Assembly (NCBI RefSeq): GCF_900114705.1
Contig: NZ_FOTW01000030.1
Coordinates: 1 to 64,000, forward strand
DNA from: Rugamonas rubra
Lineage (GTDB): Bacteria > Pseudomonadota > Gammaproteobacteria > Burkholderiales > Burkholderiaceae_D
Length of the DNA stretch: 64,000 nucleotides
Direction of reading: 5' to 3'
Shown: positions 55,067-63,783 of the stretch, one piece after another
Numbering within the stretch: position 1 is the stretch's first letter
Layout: each line of letters starts with the position of its first letter
Position numbers and translations under genes: made by a program
The notes under the pieces: model-generated
Seen by the model: only the letters and a program-made list of their open reading frames with translations
The model's database searches: none
Told to the model about the DNA's origin: nothing

Positions 55067-55314
55067 TACTTTGCAATGGCAAACCCCTTTGGAGGCGGCC
55101 GTTGCCGTCGAATGGACATAGATCTATATATCGAATGCCGGTGGATGCCAGACCAAAAAGGTCAAGATTGTCCATGTGAATGCGAACCGAGATCACTGGC
55201 AGCAGACGCGACGGCGAAGCATGCCCAGTGAAAGCGCGGCCGGCGCCACCCACGCAGGCGGCGGCCACGTCGACATTTTCCTGCCGATTGCGCCACCCGG
55301 TCCAGTTGCGCTAA

Positions 55315-55335
55315 AATGAGAATAATTCTTATTCC
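55315..55335. promoter_or_regulatory. Fur-box-like palindrome upstream of the sigma factor
   Basis: AATGAGAATAATTCTTATTCC has an AGAATAATTCT palindromic core, closely similar to the Fur consensus (GATAATGATAATCATTATC). It lies 13 bp before the sigma factor start. Confidence 0.7.
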
Positions 55336-55348
55336 CATCTAGATCAAC

Positions 55349-55876
55349 ATGACGATTGCGCAGCATCCGCCCCAGCAAGACATGGCCTCGCTGTACGGCG
55401 AGCACCATGCATGGCTGCTGGGCTGGCTGCGCCGGCGCCTGGGTTGCGCCCACCACGCGGCCGATGTGGCGCAAGACACCTTCCTGCGGCTGCTCGCCGC
55501 CAGCGACAAATTGCCCCAGCTGGCCGAGCCGCGCGCCTTCCTCACCACCACCGCCAAGCGCCTGCTGGTGGACCGCAGCCGCCGCCACGCCATCGAGCAG
55601 GCCTACATGCTGGAGCTGGAGGCGCTGGCCGCGCAACTGCCCTGCTACCCGTCTCCCGAGGAGATCCTGCTGGCCGTGCAGTCGCTCGAGCGCATCGCCG
55701 GCGCGTTGGAACAGCTGTCGACGCGCGCCCGAGACGCCTTCCTCATGCACTACCTGGACGGCGCCAGCCACGCCGCCATCGCCGAACGGCTGGGCGTATC
55801 GACCCGCATGGTGCACAAATATTTGGTGCAGGCGCTGCTGCGCTGCGACACGGCGCTCGGCCAGCCATGCCTTTGA
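55349..55876 (+). CDS. FecI-type ECF sigma factor (175 aa)
   Basis: Sigma region 2 reads HHAWLLGWLRRRLGCAHHAA and VAQDTFLRLLA; region 4 reads FLMHYLDGASHAAIAERLGV with an HTH to RMVHKYLVQALLRC. It is an extracytoplasmic-function sigma factor of the iron-starvation group. It directs RNA polymerase to the receptor promoter when FecR passes a siderophore signal. A Fur-box-like palindrome precedes it. It overlaps fecR by 10 bp. Confidence 0.93.
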   Translation: MTIAQHPPQQDMASLYGEHHAWLLGWLRRRLGCAHHAADVAQDTFLRLLAASDKLPQLAEPRAFLTTTAKRLLVDRSRRHAIEQAYMLELEALAAQLPCYPSPEEILLAVQSLERIAGALEQLSTRARDAFLMHYLDGASHAAIAERLGVSTRMVHKYLVQALLRCDTALGQPCL

Positions 55877-56868
55877 ATACCGAACAAGGCCGCGTCGCCG
55901 AGCAGGCGGCGGCATGGATCATTTCCCTGACCGGCGACGAGGCGGCCGGCCGCGCCGAGGCGCGCGCCGGCTTCGAGGCGTGGCAGCAGGCCGATCCACG
56001 CCATGCCGCCGCCGCGCTGCGCATGCAAGCCCTGCTGGGCCAACTCGACGCCTTCGACGGCCGTCCCGCGCGCGCCGCGCTGGCGGCCTCCCGCCGGCCG
56101 GCCGGCAAAGGATCGACCGCCAGCGCCACATGGACAGCGGCGGCCATCAGCGCGCTCGCCGTCGCCCTGCTGGTCGGCGCCGTCGCGCTGGGCCTGCCTG
56201 CTTGGAAACCCGCCGTCCTGCTCGCCGACGTGCGCACCGGCGTCGGCGAATGGCAGACCCGCGTGCTGGCGGACGGCAGCAGCATCACGCTCAGCGGCGG
56301 CAGCGCCGTCGACCAGCAATTCACCGCCAACCGGCGCGTGCTCAAGCTGTTGCAAGGCGCGGTGCTGGTCGACGTGGCGCGCGACCCCGACCGGCCCTTC
56401 CTGGTGCAAACCGAGGAAGGCAGCATCCGCGCGCTCGGCACCCGCTTCGTGGTGGAGCGCGGCGCCGGCGGCACCGACCTGGCGATGCTGGAATCGAAAA
56501 CCGAGGCGCGCGCGGCCGACAGCCTGGCCCCAGCCACCGTGGTGGCGGCCGGCGAGAAGGTGCGCATCACGGCGGGCGGCGTCGGCCGCATCTCGGCCGT
56601 CGACCCGCACAGCGTGGCCGATGCCTGGCGCGACCATCAATTGGTGGTGCAAAACCGTCCGCTGGCCGAGGTGCTGGACGCGCTGGCGCGCCAGCGCGGT
56701 GGCGTGATCAAGTACGACAAGCGCCAGATCGCCGCCATGCGGGTCAGCGCCGTGCTGCCGCTGGACGACTCCGAGCGGGCCTTGCAGCTGCTGCTCGACA
56801 GCTTCCCGACGCTGCGCATCCGCAGCTACACGCGGTATGTGGTCGTGGTCGACGCGCCGCCGCCCTGA
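55867..56868 (+). CDS. FecR-type anti-sigma regulator (333 aa)
   Basis: The N-terminal cytosolic part (DUF4880-like, AAAWIISLTGDEAAGRAEAR and FEAWQQADPRHAAA) binds the sigma factor. One membrane helix (about residues 93-115, AAAISALAVALLVGAVALGL) precedes the periplasmic FecR domain (about 125-235) with VLADGSSITLSGGSAVDQQF and SIRALGTRFVVE. A STN-like C-terminal part (about 265-330, DHQLVVQNRPLAEVLDALAR) can contact the receptor's signalling domain. Start at 55867 overlaps the sigma gene end. Confidence 0.93.
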   Translation: MPLNTEQGRVAEQAAAWIISLTGDEAAGRAEARAGFEAWQQADPRHAAAALRMQALLGQLDAFDGRPARAALAASRRPAGKGSTASATWTAAAISALAVALLVGAVALGLPAWKPAVLLADVRTGVGEWQTRVLADGSSITLSGGSAVDQQFTANRRVLKLLQGAVLVDVARDPDRPFLVQTEEGSIRALGTRFVVERGAGGTDLAMLESKTEARAADSLAPATVVAAGEKVRITAGGVGRISAVDPHSVADAWRDHQLVVQNRPLAEVLDALARQRGGVIKYDKRQIAAMRVSAVLPLDDSERALQLLLDSFPTLRIRSYTRYVVVVDAPPP

Positions 56869-56961
56869 GAATATTTTGTAGAGGCTGGTTCCGTTTCGCG
56901 GTTTTCGCCCGTCAAGGTCTATGTAAGCAAGTTCATTCAGACCATCAGGAAGCCGAAACCC

Positions 56962-59406
56962 ATGTCCAAGCAACAATCCATGCAACACCACACACCTAGC
57001 CGCCGCGCCGCGCTGGCCCCCTTGACCCTCGCCCTGCGGCTCGCCTTCGGCGGCGCGCTGGTGCTGGGCGCAAGCGGCGGCGCCTTCGCGCAGAGCGCCA
57101 ACGCCCAGTACGACATTCCGGCCGGTCCGCTGGCCGACGCCCTGAACCGTTTTGCCCAACTGGCCGGCGTGGCCGTCGCGCTCGACGCCGACAAGGTGCA
57201 AGGTCTGCGCAGTCCCGGCCTGAAGGGCAGCTACAGCACGGAAGACGGCTTCAACACCCTGCTGCGCGACAGCCCCTACGCAATCGGCAAAACCAGCGCC
57301 GGCTATCTGTTGCAGGGCAGGCCGGCCGTCGCGCCGGCCGCGCAGCGCAAGGAGCAGGCGCTGGCGCAGGTCACCGTGACCTCCACCCTGCTGGCCGACG
57401 AGCTGCCTGGCGTGTACGCCGGCGGCCAGGTGGCGCGCGGCGCCCAGCTCGGCATACTGGGCAGCACCAGCACCATGGACGCGCCCTTCAACCTGAGCGC
57501 CTACACCGCCGGCCTGATCGAGGACCAGCAAGCCTCCACCGTGGCCGCCGTGCTGCAGAACGATCCATCGGTGCGCTTCACCACCTCCGAAGGCCACATC
57601 TACGAGAACTTCAGCATTCGCGGTTTCGAGATCACCGGCGAGGACCTGGCCTTCAACGGCCTGTACGGCCTGTCGCCCTACGGCCACGCGCCGACCGAGT
57701 TCGTCGAACGGGTGGAAGTACTGAAGGGACCGGGCGCGCTGTTGGGCGGCATGTCGCCACAGGGCGGCGTGGGCGGCGTCATCAACCTGGTCCCCAAGCG
57801 CGCCGGCGACAAGCCGCTGCTGCGCCTGAGCACCGACTTCAGCTCCGCCGCGCAATTCGGCGCCCACCTGGACGCCGGCCGGCGCTTCGGCGACAACGGC
57901 CGCTACGGCGTGCGCTTCAACGGCGGCTACCGCGACGGCAAGGTCGGCGTCGACGAGCAGAAGAAGGAGCGCCTGCTGGCGGCCATCGCGCTGGACTATC
58001 GCGGCGCGCAGCTGAACCTGGCGCTGGACGCCTACAGCAACCGTGAGAACATCGACAACGGCAGCTCCTGGATGGCGTCCTTTCCCAGCACCGGCGTGAT
58101 CGCGCCGCCCAAGACCGGCACCAACCTGCTGCGCGGCATCTACGGCAAGCTGGAAAACGACGCCGTGGCCGTGCGCGCCAGCTACGAGTTCAGCGACGCG
58201 CTCAGCGCCTACGCCGCGATCGGCAAGCTGCGCTACCGCTACTCGGGCTACATCAACGGCACCCGCGCGGCGATCCGCAACGCCGCCGGCGACTACCTCG
58301 GCACCACCTTCCACCAACGCGGCTCGACCGACACCACCTCGGCCGAGGTGGGCCTGCGCGCCCGCTTCACCACCGGATCGGTGCGCCACCAGATGGTGCT
58401 CAGCGCCACCTCGCTGGAGTTCGACACCGGCCGCGCCACGCCGGGCTTCAGCGCCGACTACAAGTCGAACATCTACCGGCCGGGCACGCCGGCGCTGGGC
58501 GCCGACCCCGGCCCGGCGCCCAAGGTCGGCGACGCCGCGCTGCGCAGCCTGGCGCTGGCCGACACGCTGGCCTTCGCCGGCGACAAGGTGCTGTTGACCC
58601 TCGGCGCGCGCGAGCAGCAGGTCAAGACCCGCGCGCTGCACCCGGTCAGCGGCGCCGTCACCTCCAACTACGACAAGCGGGCGCTGACGCCGGCGCTCGG
58701 CCTGGTGGTCAAGCCGTGGACGCCGGCGCTGTCGCTGTACGCCAACTACATCGAGGGCCTGAGCCAGGGCGGCAGCGTGACCGACGCCACGGCGAAGAAC
58801 TTCGGCGAGGTGTTCGCGCCCTACCAGAGCAAGCAGGTCGAAGGCGGCGTGAAGTGGGACCAGGGCGAGTACGGCAACACCCTCAGCGTGTTCCAGATCA
58901 AGCGCCCGAGCATGCTCAAGGATACGGCCAGCAACACCTACAACGCCGACGGCCGCCAGCGCAACCGCGGCGTGGAGTGGAATGTGTTCGGCCAGCTCGG
59001 CGGCCAGCTGCGCGTACTGGGCGGCGCCACCTACACCGACGGCAAGATGACGCACGCCTCCAGCGCCGCCCTGACCGGCAAGACCATCTACGGCACGCCG
59101 AAGTGGAAGGCCAACCTCGGCGGCGACTGGAGCGTGCCCGGCGCCAACGGCCTGAGCCTGAACGCCCGCCTGGTCTACACCGGCAGCCAGTACGTCAACA
59201 GCAGCAACACGCAGCAGATCGGCAGCTGGACCCGCGTCGACCTGGGCGCGCGCCACAGCGTGCGCTGGCTGGCGCACACGCTGCAACTGCGCGCCAACGT
59301 CGAGAACGTCGCCAACAGGAGCTACTGGGCCGGCTCCTTCAACGACGGCTATGTGACGCAGGGCGCGGGCCGCATCTATAAACTGTCGGCCTCGGTGGAC
59401 CTGTGA
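56962..59406 (+). CDS. TonB-dependent siderophore receptor with STN signalling domain (814 aa)
   Basis: A long signal peptide (about residues 1-35, ending GGAFAQS) is followed by a STN domain (about 48-98, ALNRFAQLAGVAVALDADKV) that signals to FecR. A TonB-box-like region, the plug (about 145-255, VLKGPGALLGGMSPQGGVGG) and a 22-strand barrel follow, ending in ...SASVDL with the usual final hydrophobic residue. It imports a ferric siderophore across the outer membrane; the ligand is not known. AGGAAG lies 10 bp before the ATG. The esterase gene overlaps its stop. Confidence 0.94.
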   Translation: MSKQQSMQHHTPSRRAALAPLTLALRLAFGGALVLGASGGAFAQSANAQYDIPAGPLADALNRFAQLAGVAVALDADKVQGLRSPGLKGSYSTEDGFNTLLRDSPYAIGKTSAGYLLQGRPAVAPAAQRKEQALAQVTVTSTLLADELPGVYAGGQVARGAQLGILGSTSTMDAPFNLSAYTAGLIEDQQASTVAAVLQNDPSVRFTTSEGHIYENFSIRGFEITGEDLAFNGLYGLSPYGHAPTEFVERVEVLKGPGALLGGMSPQGGVGGVINLVPKRAGDKPLLRLSTDFSSAAQFGAHLDAGRRFGDNGRYGVRFNGGYRDGKVGVDEQKKERLLAAIALDYRGAQLNLALDAYSNRENIDNGSSWMASFPSTGVIAPPKTGTNLLRGIYGKLENDAVAVRASYEFSDALSAYAAIGKLRYRYSGYINGTRAAIRNAAGDYLGTTFHQRGSTDTTSAEVGLRARFTTGSVRHQMVLSATSLEFDTGRATPGFSADYKSNIYRPGTPALGADPGPAPKVGDAALRSLALADTLAFAGDKVLLTLGAREQQVKTRALHPVSGAVTSNYDKRALTPALGLVVKPWTPALSLYANYIEGLSQGGSVTDATAKNFGEVFAPYQSKQVEGGVKWDQGEYGNTLSVFQIKRPSMLKDTASNTYNADGRQRNRGVEWNVFGQLGGQLRVLGGATYTDGKMTHASSAALTGKTIYGTPKWKANLGGDWSVPGANGLSLNARLVYTGSQYVNSSNTQQIGSWTRVDLGARHSVRWLAHTLQLRANVENVANRSYWAGSFNDGYVTQGAGRIYKLSASVDL

Positions 59407-60356
59407 TGCGCCGCCTGGCTCTCGGCGGCGCGGCCGCCCTGCTGGCCTGCGCCTGGCTGCCCGCCTGCGCCACGTCGGCCACGGGCGCGACGGCGACGGT
59501 GGCGACGGCGGCGGCGGTGACGCCCGCCGTCGTCTGGCGGGCGGCCGGCTTGCCGCAGGCGCGGCAGCTGGACCTGACGTCGGCGCGCACCGGCCAGCAC
59601 TACCGCATATTCCTCAGCGTGCCGGACACGGCGCCACCGCCGGCCGGCCATCCGGTCATCTACGTCCTCGACGGCAACGCCGCCTTCCCCAGCGCGGCCC
59701 TGATGGCGCGCACGGTGGCGCGCCGCAGCAAGGTGACCGGACTGCATGCGCCGGTGGTGGTCGGCATCGGCTACGCCGGCGCCGAGGACTACGACGAGCC
59801 CGCCCGCGCCCGCGACTACACGCCGCCGGCGGCCGGCAAGGCCGGCGCGGGTGAGGGTGGCGCCGATCTCTTCCTCGACTTCATCGAACAGGAACTGAAG
59901 CCCTTGATACAGGCCAGCACGCCCATCGATACGCAACGGCAGGCCCTGTTCGGCCATTCGTATGGCGGCCTGTTCACACTGCACACCTTGTTCACCCGGC
60001 CGGCGGCGTTCCAGACCTATGTCGCCGCCAGCCCGTCGATCTGGTTCGCCGAACGCCACGTGCTGAGCGAGGTGCCGGGCCTGGCGGGGTCGCGCCAACA
60101 CCAGCCGCAACTGTTGCTCACCGTGGGCGAGCTGGAGCAAGCGACCGCGCCGCCGTCCGCCAAGGCCGGCGAGCGCGGCACCGTGCTGGCGCAAAAGCGG
60201 ATGGTGGACGAGGCGCGCGATCTAGCCACCCAGCTGGAGGCGCGGAAGCAGGCGCTGGGCCTGGAGCGTGTGCGCTTTATCGAGCTGCCGCGCGAGAACC
60301 ATGGTTCCGCGCTGTTCCCGGCCCTGTCGCGCGGGCTGGAGTTCTTTCTAGATTGA
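59406..60356 (+). CDS. Alpha/beta-hydrolase, siderophore esterase-like, possible lipoprotein (316 aa)
   Basis: The N-terminus has a signal sequence with a lipobox-like LPAC. The hydrolase has nucleophile motif FGHSYGGL with S185, catalytic NHGS with H299, and an oxyanion region VIYVLDGNAAF. It resembles Fes/IroE/esterase-D enzymes that open ferric-siderophore esters to release iron. Its start (ATG) overlaps the receptor's TGA, so it is translated with it. This supports a linear or cyclic ester-type siderophore (for example catecholate) as the ligand, though that is inference. Confidence 0.85.
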   Translation: MRRLALGGAAALLACAWLPACATSATGATATVATAAAVTPAVVWRAAGLPQARQLDLTSARTGQHYRIFLSVPDTAPPPAGHPVIYVLDGNAAFPSAALMARTVARRSKVTGLHAPVVVGIGYAGAEDYDEPARARDYTPPAAGKAGAGEGGADLFLDFIEQELKPLIQASTPIDTQRQALFGHSYGGLFTLHTLFTRPAAFQTYVAASPSIWFAERHVLSEVPGLAGSRQHQPQLLLTVGELEQATAPPSAKAGERGTVLAQKRMVDEARDLATQLEARKQALGLERVRFIELPRENHGSALFPALSRGLEFFLD

Positions 60357-60412
60357 GCATGGACGGGCGGTGGTGAATGATTCGGCGCCAAGTAGCGGAA
60401 TTGGTCTCAGGA

Positions 60413-60427
60413 AGATGTGATACAGTC
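60413..60427 (+). repeat. 15-bp direct repeat, copy 1 (partner 61103-61117)
   Basis: AGATGTGATACAGTC, preceded by GAATTGG, recurs at 61103 with GAATTGG also upstream. The pair flanks the NTF2-like gene. Confidence 0.8.
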
Positions 60428-60506
60428 AAAATTAAGTGTTCGGCATCAAGAAAATGTCACGAATACTCGCCCCGCAGTCACACATTGGTCTACCTGAGGA
60501 CGATTC

Positions 60507-60971
60507 ATGCATCGATTCTTGACTTTTTTCATCGCAGCGCTGCTGCCCTTTTCCGCCTTTGCCGACAGCCCGTCCGACCGCCAAGCGGTGGAACGGGCCG
60601 TGCTCGATTACATTGAATCGCAGCACAAAGCCGATCCGGAAATGATGCGGCGCGGCTTGGACAAGGAACTCGCCAAACGCACCTACTGGCAGGCGGAGGA
60701 CGGCTCGGAATTCATCATGAAGACCGACTACGAGACGATGGTGAAGGTGGCCAGGACGTACAACAAGGACGGCAACAAGTTCCCGCCATCCCCCCGGGTC
60801 GAGATCAAGATCTTGGATATCGACAACCGGGTGGCGTCGGTCAAGTTGACGGCGGACGAGTGGATCGACCATATGCACCTGTACAAGACCGCCGGCAACG
60901 AATGGAAAATCCTCAACGTGCTGTGGCAGTACCATGACGCAAAAAGGCAGGTGAGCAAACCCAAGAAATAA
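60507..60971 (+). CDS. Secreted NTF2-like (lumazine-binding-type) protein (154 aa)
   Basis: A signal peptide (about residues 1-19, ending LPFSAFA) is followed by an NTF2/SnoaL-like fold resembling putative lumazine-binding proteins. VERAVLDYIESQHKADPEMM is at the start, RVEIKILDIDNRVASVKLTA and HLYKTAGNEWKILNVLW at the end. The pocket could bind a small molecule; no catalytic role is evident. GAGG lies 8 bp before the ATG. It stands between the two copies of a 15-bp direct repeat. Confidence 0.8.
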   Translation: MHRFLTFFIAALLPFSAFADSPSDRQAVERAVLDYIESQHKADPEMMRRGLDKELAKRTYWQAEDGSEFIMKTDYETMVKVARTYNKDGNKFPPSPRVEIKILDIDNRVASVKLTADEWIDHMHLYKTAGNEWKILNVLWQYHDAKRQVSKPKK

Positions 60972-61102
60972 GCGGGCGGTCGTTCGTCGAGCGTATCCCC
61001 TGCTCCTGCCGCGTGCAAGGCGGCGGGACCGCAGCTATTTCACCGGCACCAACCGCGAGCAGCAAGTTGGCCCGCATCGTGGAACAAGAATTGGCCGCTG
61101 GG

Positions 61103-61117
61103 AGATGTGATACAGTC
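61103..61117 (+). repeat. 15-bp direct repeat, copy 2 (partner 60413-60427)
   Basis: An identical AGATGTGATACAGTC with matching GAATTGG about 12 bp upstream. It lies 64 bp before the ParA-like gene. Confidence 0.8.
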
Positions 61118-61180
61118 GCCTGGCCGCGACCGAAAAAACGTGATCGACCTGGAGCGCGCAGTAACTAACAGAGAGAAACC

Positions 61181-62212
61181 ATGGCTAAGAGGCTCGTCGT
61201 ATTCAACCATAAGGGGGGCGTAAGCAAGACGACCACCGTTTTCAACCTCGGCTGGATGCTTTCCAAAGGGCACAAAGTTCTGCTGGTCGATGCCGACAGC
61301 CAGTGCAATCTTTCGAGCCTCGTGCTGGGCGACGATTTCGAGAAGTACTATCTCGATGACGGAACCAGGCTCCAAAACATCAAGGACGGGGTCGCTCCGG
61401 CATTCCAAGGGAAGCCGGTACCCATCAGTGCGGTCAACTGCTTCAGCCCGCAGCGGGCACCCTCAATGTACCTCCTCGCCGGCCATGCCAACCTGTCGGA
61501 GTACGACGCCGCGCTCACGTTCGCGCAGACGTCGAACAATGCCATTTCCACGCTACAGAATCTTCCCGGCGCCTTTTCCGAGTTGCTACGTCTGACGGAG
61601 GAAAAGTACTCCATCGACTACACGATTATCGATCTCAATCCGAGCCTGAGCTCGGTGAACCAAAACCTGTTCCTGTCCGCCCACGCGTTCCTTGTCCCCA
61701 CCAACCCCGACCCGTTCTCGATCATGGCGCTGAATACGCTCCAAGTGGCGCTCCCGCGCTGGGTGGACTGGAAGAAAAACGCCGTGTCCCTTTTTGCCGA
61801 TTCCGCTTACCCCTTGCTCGAAGGGGTTCCAAAATTCTGCGGCAGCATTATCCAGCGCTTCAACATCCGCAACGGAAAAGCGGCAAGACCGTATCGCGAC
61901 AACATCGTCGAAATCAAGGAAAAACTCAGCGGCGACTTCTTTTCAGCAATGGCCAAGAGCGGGATGGTCTATACGGCAGAACAATACCGGCCTGATTTTA
62001 TCGCGGCACAATACTGTTTGGCTGAGGTCCCGGATTTCCAGGGGCTGCTGCCAAAGTCGCAGCAGGCAGGCGTGCCGGTGTTCGAACTGACCGACCGTGA
62101 GATAGGAGAAACGGGACCTGTTCTAGCCGACATGCAAGAAAAGAGGCGTCTGTTCGCGGAGCAGTTTCTCGGTATGGCAGAAAAAATTACATCCCTGATG
62201 GAAAATGCGTAA
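61181..62212 (+). CDS. ParA/Soj-like AAA ATPase (343 aa)
   Basis: The deviant Walker A motif KGGVSKTT (residues 11-18, signature Lys11) and the DADSQCNL and DLNPSLS (Walker B) segments define a ParA/MinD-type P-loop ATPase. There is no partner ParB gene. Instead the next gene, overlapping by 8 bp, encodes a HEPN-like protein. ParA-HEPN pairs are known among candidate defence or toxin modules, so a role in phage/plasmid response is possible rather than chromosome segregation. GAGAG lies 8 bp before the ATG. Confidence 0.88.
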   Translation: MAKRLVVFNHKGGVSKTTTVFNLGWMLSKGHKVLLVDADSQCNLSSLVLGDDFEKYYLDDGTRLQNIKDGVAPAFQGKPVPISAVNCFSPQRAPSMYLLAGHANLSEYDAALTFAQTSNNAISTLQNLPGAFSELLRLTEEKYSIDYTIIDLNPSLSSVNQNLFLSAHAFLVPTNPDPFSIMALNTLQVALPRWVDWKKNAVSLFADSAYPLLEGVPKFCGSIIQRFNIRNGKAARPYRDNIVEIKEKLSGDFFSAMAKSGMVYTAEQYRPDFIAAQYCLAEVPDFQGLLPKSQQAGVPVFELTDREIGETGPVLADMQEKRRLFAEQFLGMAEKITSLMENA

Positions 62213-62813
62213 TTCGCTGACCCTATTTAATTCAAACATAGCGCAGGCGCGGGAAATTTCCGTGCTCTACGACTACCTAGTCGCCACAGTCGCGATCCCG
62301 CAGCAATTCGACGACCTGCTACGTTCGCAGCTCGTCTACGCGGTCAGCGCGTTCGACAAGTTGATGCATGATCTCGTGCGGATTGGTATGGTCCAGTCCT
62401 TTATGGGTGTCCGCCCTCGGACAGGAAAATACCTGTCGGAACCCATCTCGATGCAGGTACATACCGAAATGGTCCAGGCCACCATTCCTCCCAAGGAACA
62501 CGTGTTCGAACAGGCCCTTTTTCGAAAGTTCAAGGTCGTTTCCTTTCAGGACCCCGCCAAGATAGCAGACGGCCTCAGCTACATTTGGGACGAATCGCAG
62601 AAATGGCAAAAGATCGCCGCGTCACTTGGCATGCCAGACGCAGCAGTAAGAACGAGGCTGAAACTTATCGCCGACCGCAGAAATGCCATTGTCCACGAAG
62701 CCGACATAGATCCGTCAACCAATACGAAATTCCCGATTGGCAAAGTTGAGTCGGAAGGTAGCCTGGATTTCCTCGGGGCCTGTGGCAACGCAATCGCCAA
62801 TCTAGTTGCCTAA
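62205..62813 (+). CDS. HEPN-like protein, putative ribonuclease partner of the ParA ATPase (202 aa)
   Basis: The helical protein has a HEPN catalytic motif R-x4-H: R159-N-A-I-V-H164 in ADRRNAIVHEADID. This resembles RiboL-PSP/MAE-type HEPN domains that cut RNA. The N-terminal half (LLRSQLVYAVSAFDKLMHDL) is typical of these families. The start overlaps the ParA stop by 8 bp, so the two are translated together. This is compatible with a toxin-type effector regulated by the ATPase. Confidence 0.8.
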   Translation: MRNSLTLFNSNIAQAREISVLYDYLVATVAIPQQFDDLLRSQLVYAVSAFDKLMHDLVRIGMVQSFMGVRPRTGKYLSEPISMQVHTEMVQATIPPKEHVFEQALFRKFKVVSFQDPAKIADGLSYIWDESQKWQKIAASLGMPDAAVRTRLKLIADRRNAIVHEADIDPSTNTKFPIGKVESEGSLDFLGACGNAIANLVA

Positions 62814-62904
62814 TTATCCAGTCTCGTCTACCACACCGTACTAGGCCTTTGTCGCCAGGAATTCACCATTCCCGACCGGGACCAGACTCGTCGAGAAGCT
62901 TGGT

Positions 62905-63783
62905 TTACTTGCCGACCTTCGGCGGCAGCGGTATCCACTCGGTCTCGCCCGGCACGGCGGCGAAGCGCTGCGCGGTCCAGTCCTCGCCGGCCTGCACCAC
63001 GCGCTCCTTGCGCGAGGAGACGAAGTTCCAGAACAGGAAGCGGTGGCCGTCGAGCGGCTCGCCGCCGATCACCATGAACTGCGCGGCGCTGGCGGCGCGC
63101 ACCAGCTGCGCGCTGCGCGTGTCGAGCAGCGCCATGGTGTGCAGCGCCAGCGGCACGCCGTCGATCTCCAGCTCGCCGCTGATCGGGTAGATCGCCGCCT
63201 CCTCGGGCAGGCTGGCCAGGCCCAGCTCCTGGCCGGCCTGCAGCGTCACGTCCAGATACAGGGTCTGGCTGTAGGTGGCCACCGGCGAGGTCTTGCCGAA
63301 GGCGGTGCCGATCAACACCTTGACGCGCGCGCCGTCGACGCTGAAGACGGGGATGTCGGCCGCCGGCGTGTGGACGAAGTTCGGCTCGTCCTCCTCGTGC
63401 GCGGCGGGCAGCGCGGCCCACAGCTGCAGGCCGTGGGTGCGGTGCGGCACGCCGACCAGATCCTTGGGCGTGCGCTCGGAGTGGACGATGCCGCGCCCGG
63501 CGGTCATCCAGTTGATCGCGCCCGGTTCGATGCGCTGCACCGAGCCGATGCTGTCGCGGTGGTCGATCGCGCCTTCGAACAGATAGGTCACGGTAGCCAG
63601 GCCGATGTGCGGGTGCGGCCGCACGTCGTGGTTGGCGTCGGCCGGCACGTCGACCGGGCCGAAGTGGTCGAAGAAGATGAAGGGGCCGACCGCCTGCTTG
63701 AGCGCCGACGGCAAATAGCGCCGCACGACGAAGCCGCCGCCGAGGTCCTTGTCGTGGCCCTTCAACACGCTGGCGATGCTCAT
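62905..63783 (-). CDS. Pirin-family protein (292 aa)
   Basis: The bicupin pirin fold is shown by RRYLPSALKQAVGPFIFFDH, then the metal ligands HPHIGLATVTYLFEG and GIVHSE, and the C-terminal cupin QELGLASLPEEAAIYPISG. Many bacterial pirins act as quercetinases; others are regulators. The start at MSIASVLKG is supported by GGGAG 10 bp upstream; a 22-codon extension lies in the OsmC gene. ATGA overlap with the OsmC gene indicates one operon. Confidence 0.92.
   Translation of the reverse strand: MSIASVLKGHDKDLGGGFVVRRYLPSALKQAVGPFIFFDHFGPVDVPADANHDVRPHPHIGLATVTYLFEGAIDHRDSIGSVQRIEPGAINWMTAGRGIVHSERTPKDLVGVPHRTHGLQLWAALPAAHEEDEPNFVHTPAADIPVFSVDGARVKVLIGTAFGKTSPVATYSQTLYLDVTLQAGQELGLASLPEEAAIYPISGELEIDGVPLALHTMALLDTRSAQLVRAASAAQFMVIGGEPLDGHRFLFWNFVSSRKERVVQAGEDWTAQRFAAVPGETEWIPLPPKVGK

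Larger units (their letters stand above)
55026..55348. other. Intergenic region between toxin-antitoxin pair and iron locus
   Basis: It holds the antitoxin operator-like palindrome (55047-55066) and the Fur-box-like palindrome (55315-55335). Between them is GC-mixed DNA with no convincing gene. A 39-codon frame from 55112 (MDIDLYIECRWMPDQKGQDC...) has no ribosome site or known family and is not called. Confidence 0.6.

Noticed and set aside
55112-55231. Possible small gene (MDIDLYIECRWMPDQKGQDC...)
   Set aside because: No ribosome site, no recognisable family and a Cys-rich but otherwise random composition.
55750-59286. A 1178-codon minus-strand frame under the iron locus
   Set aside because: It runs opposite to clear FecR and TonB-receptor genes and has only low-complexity composition and no family signature.
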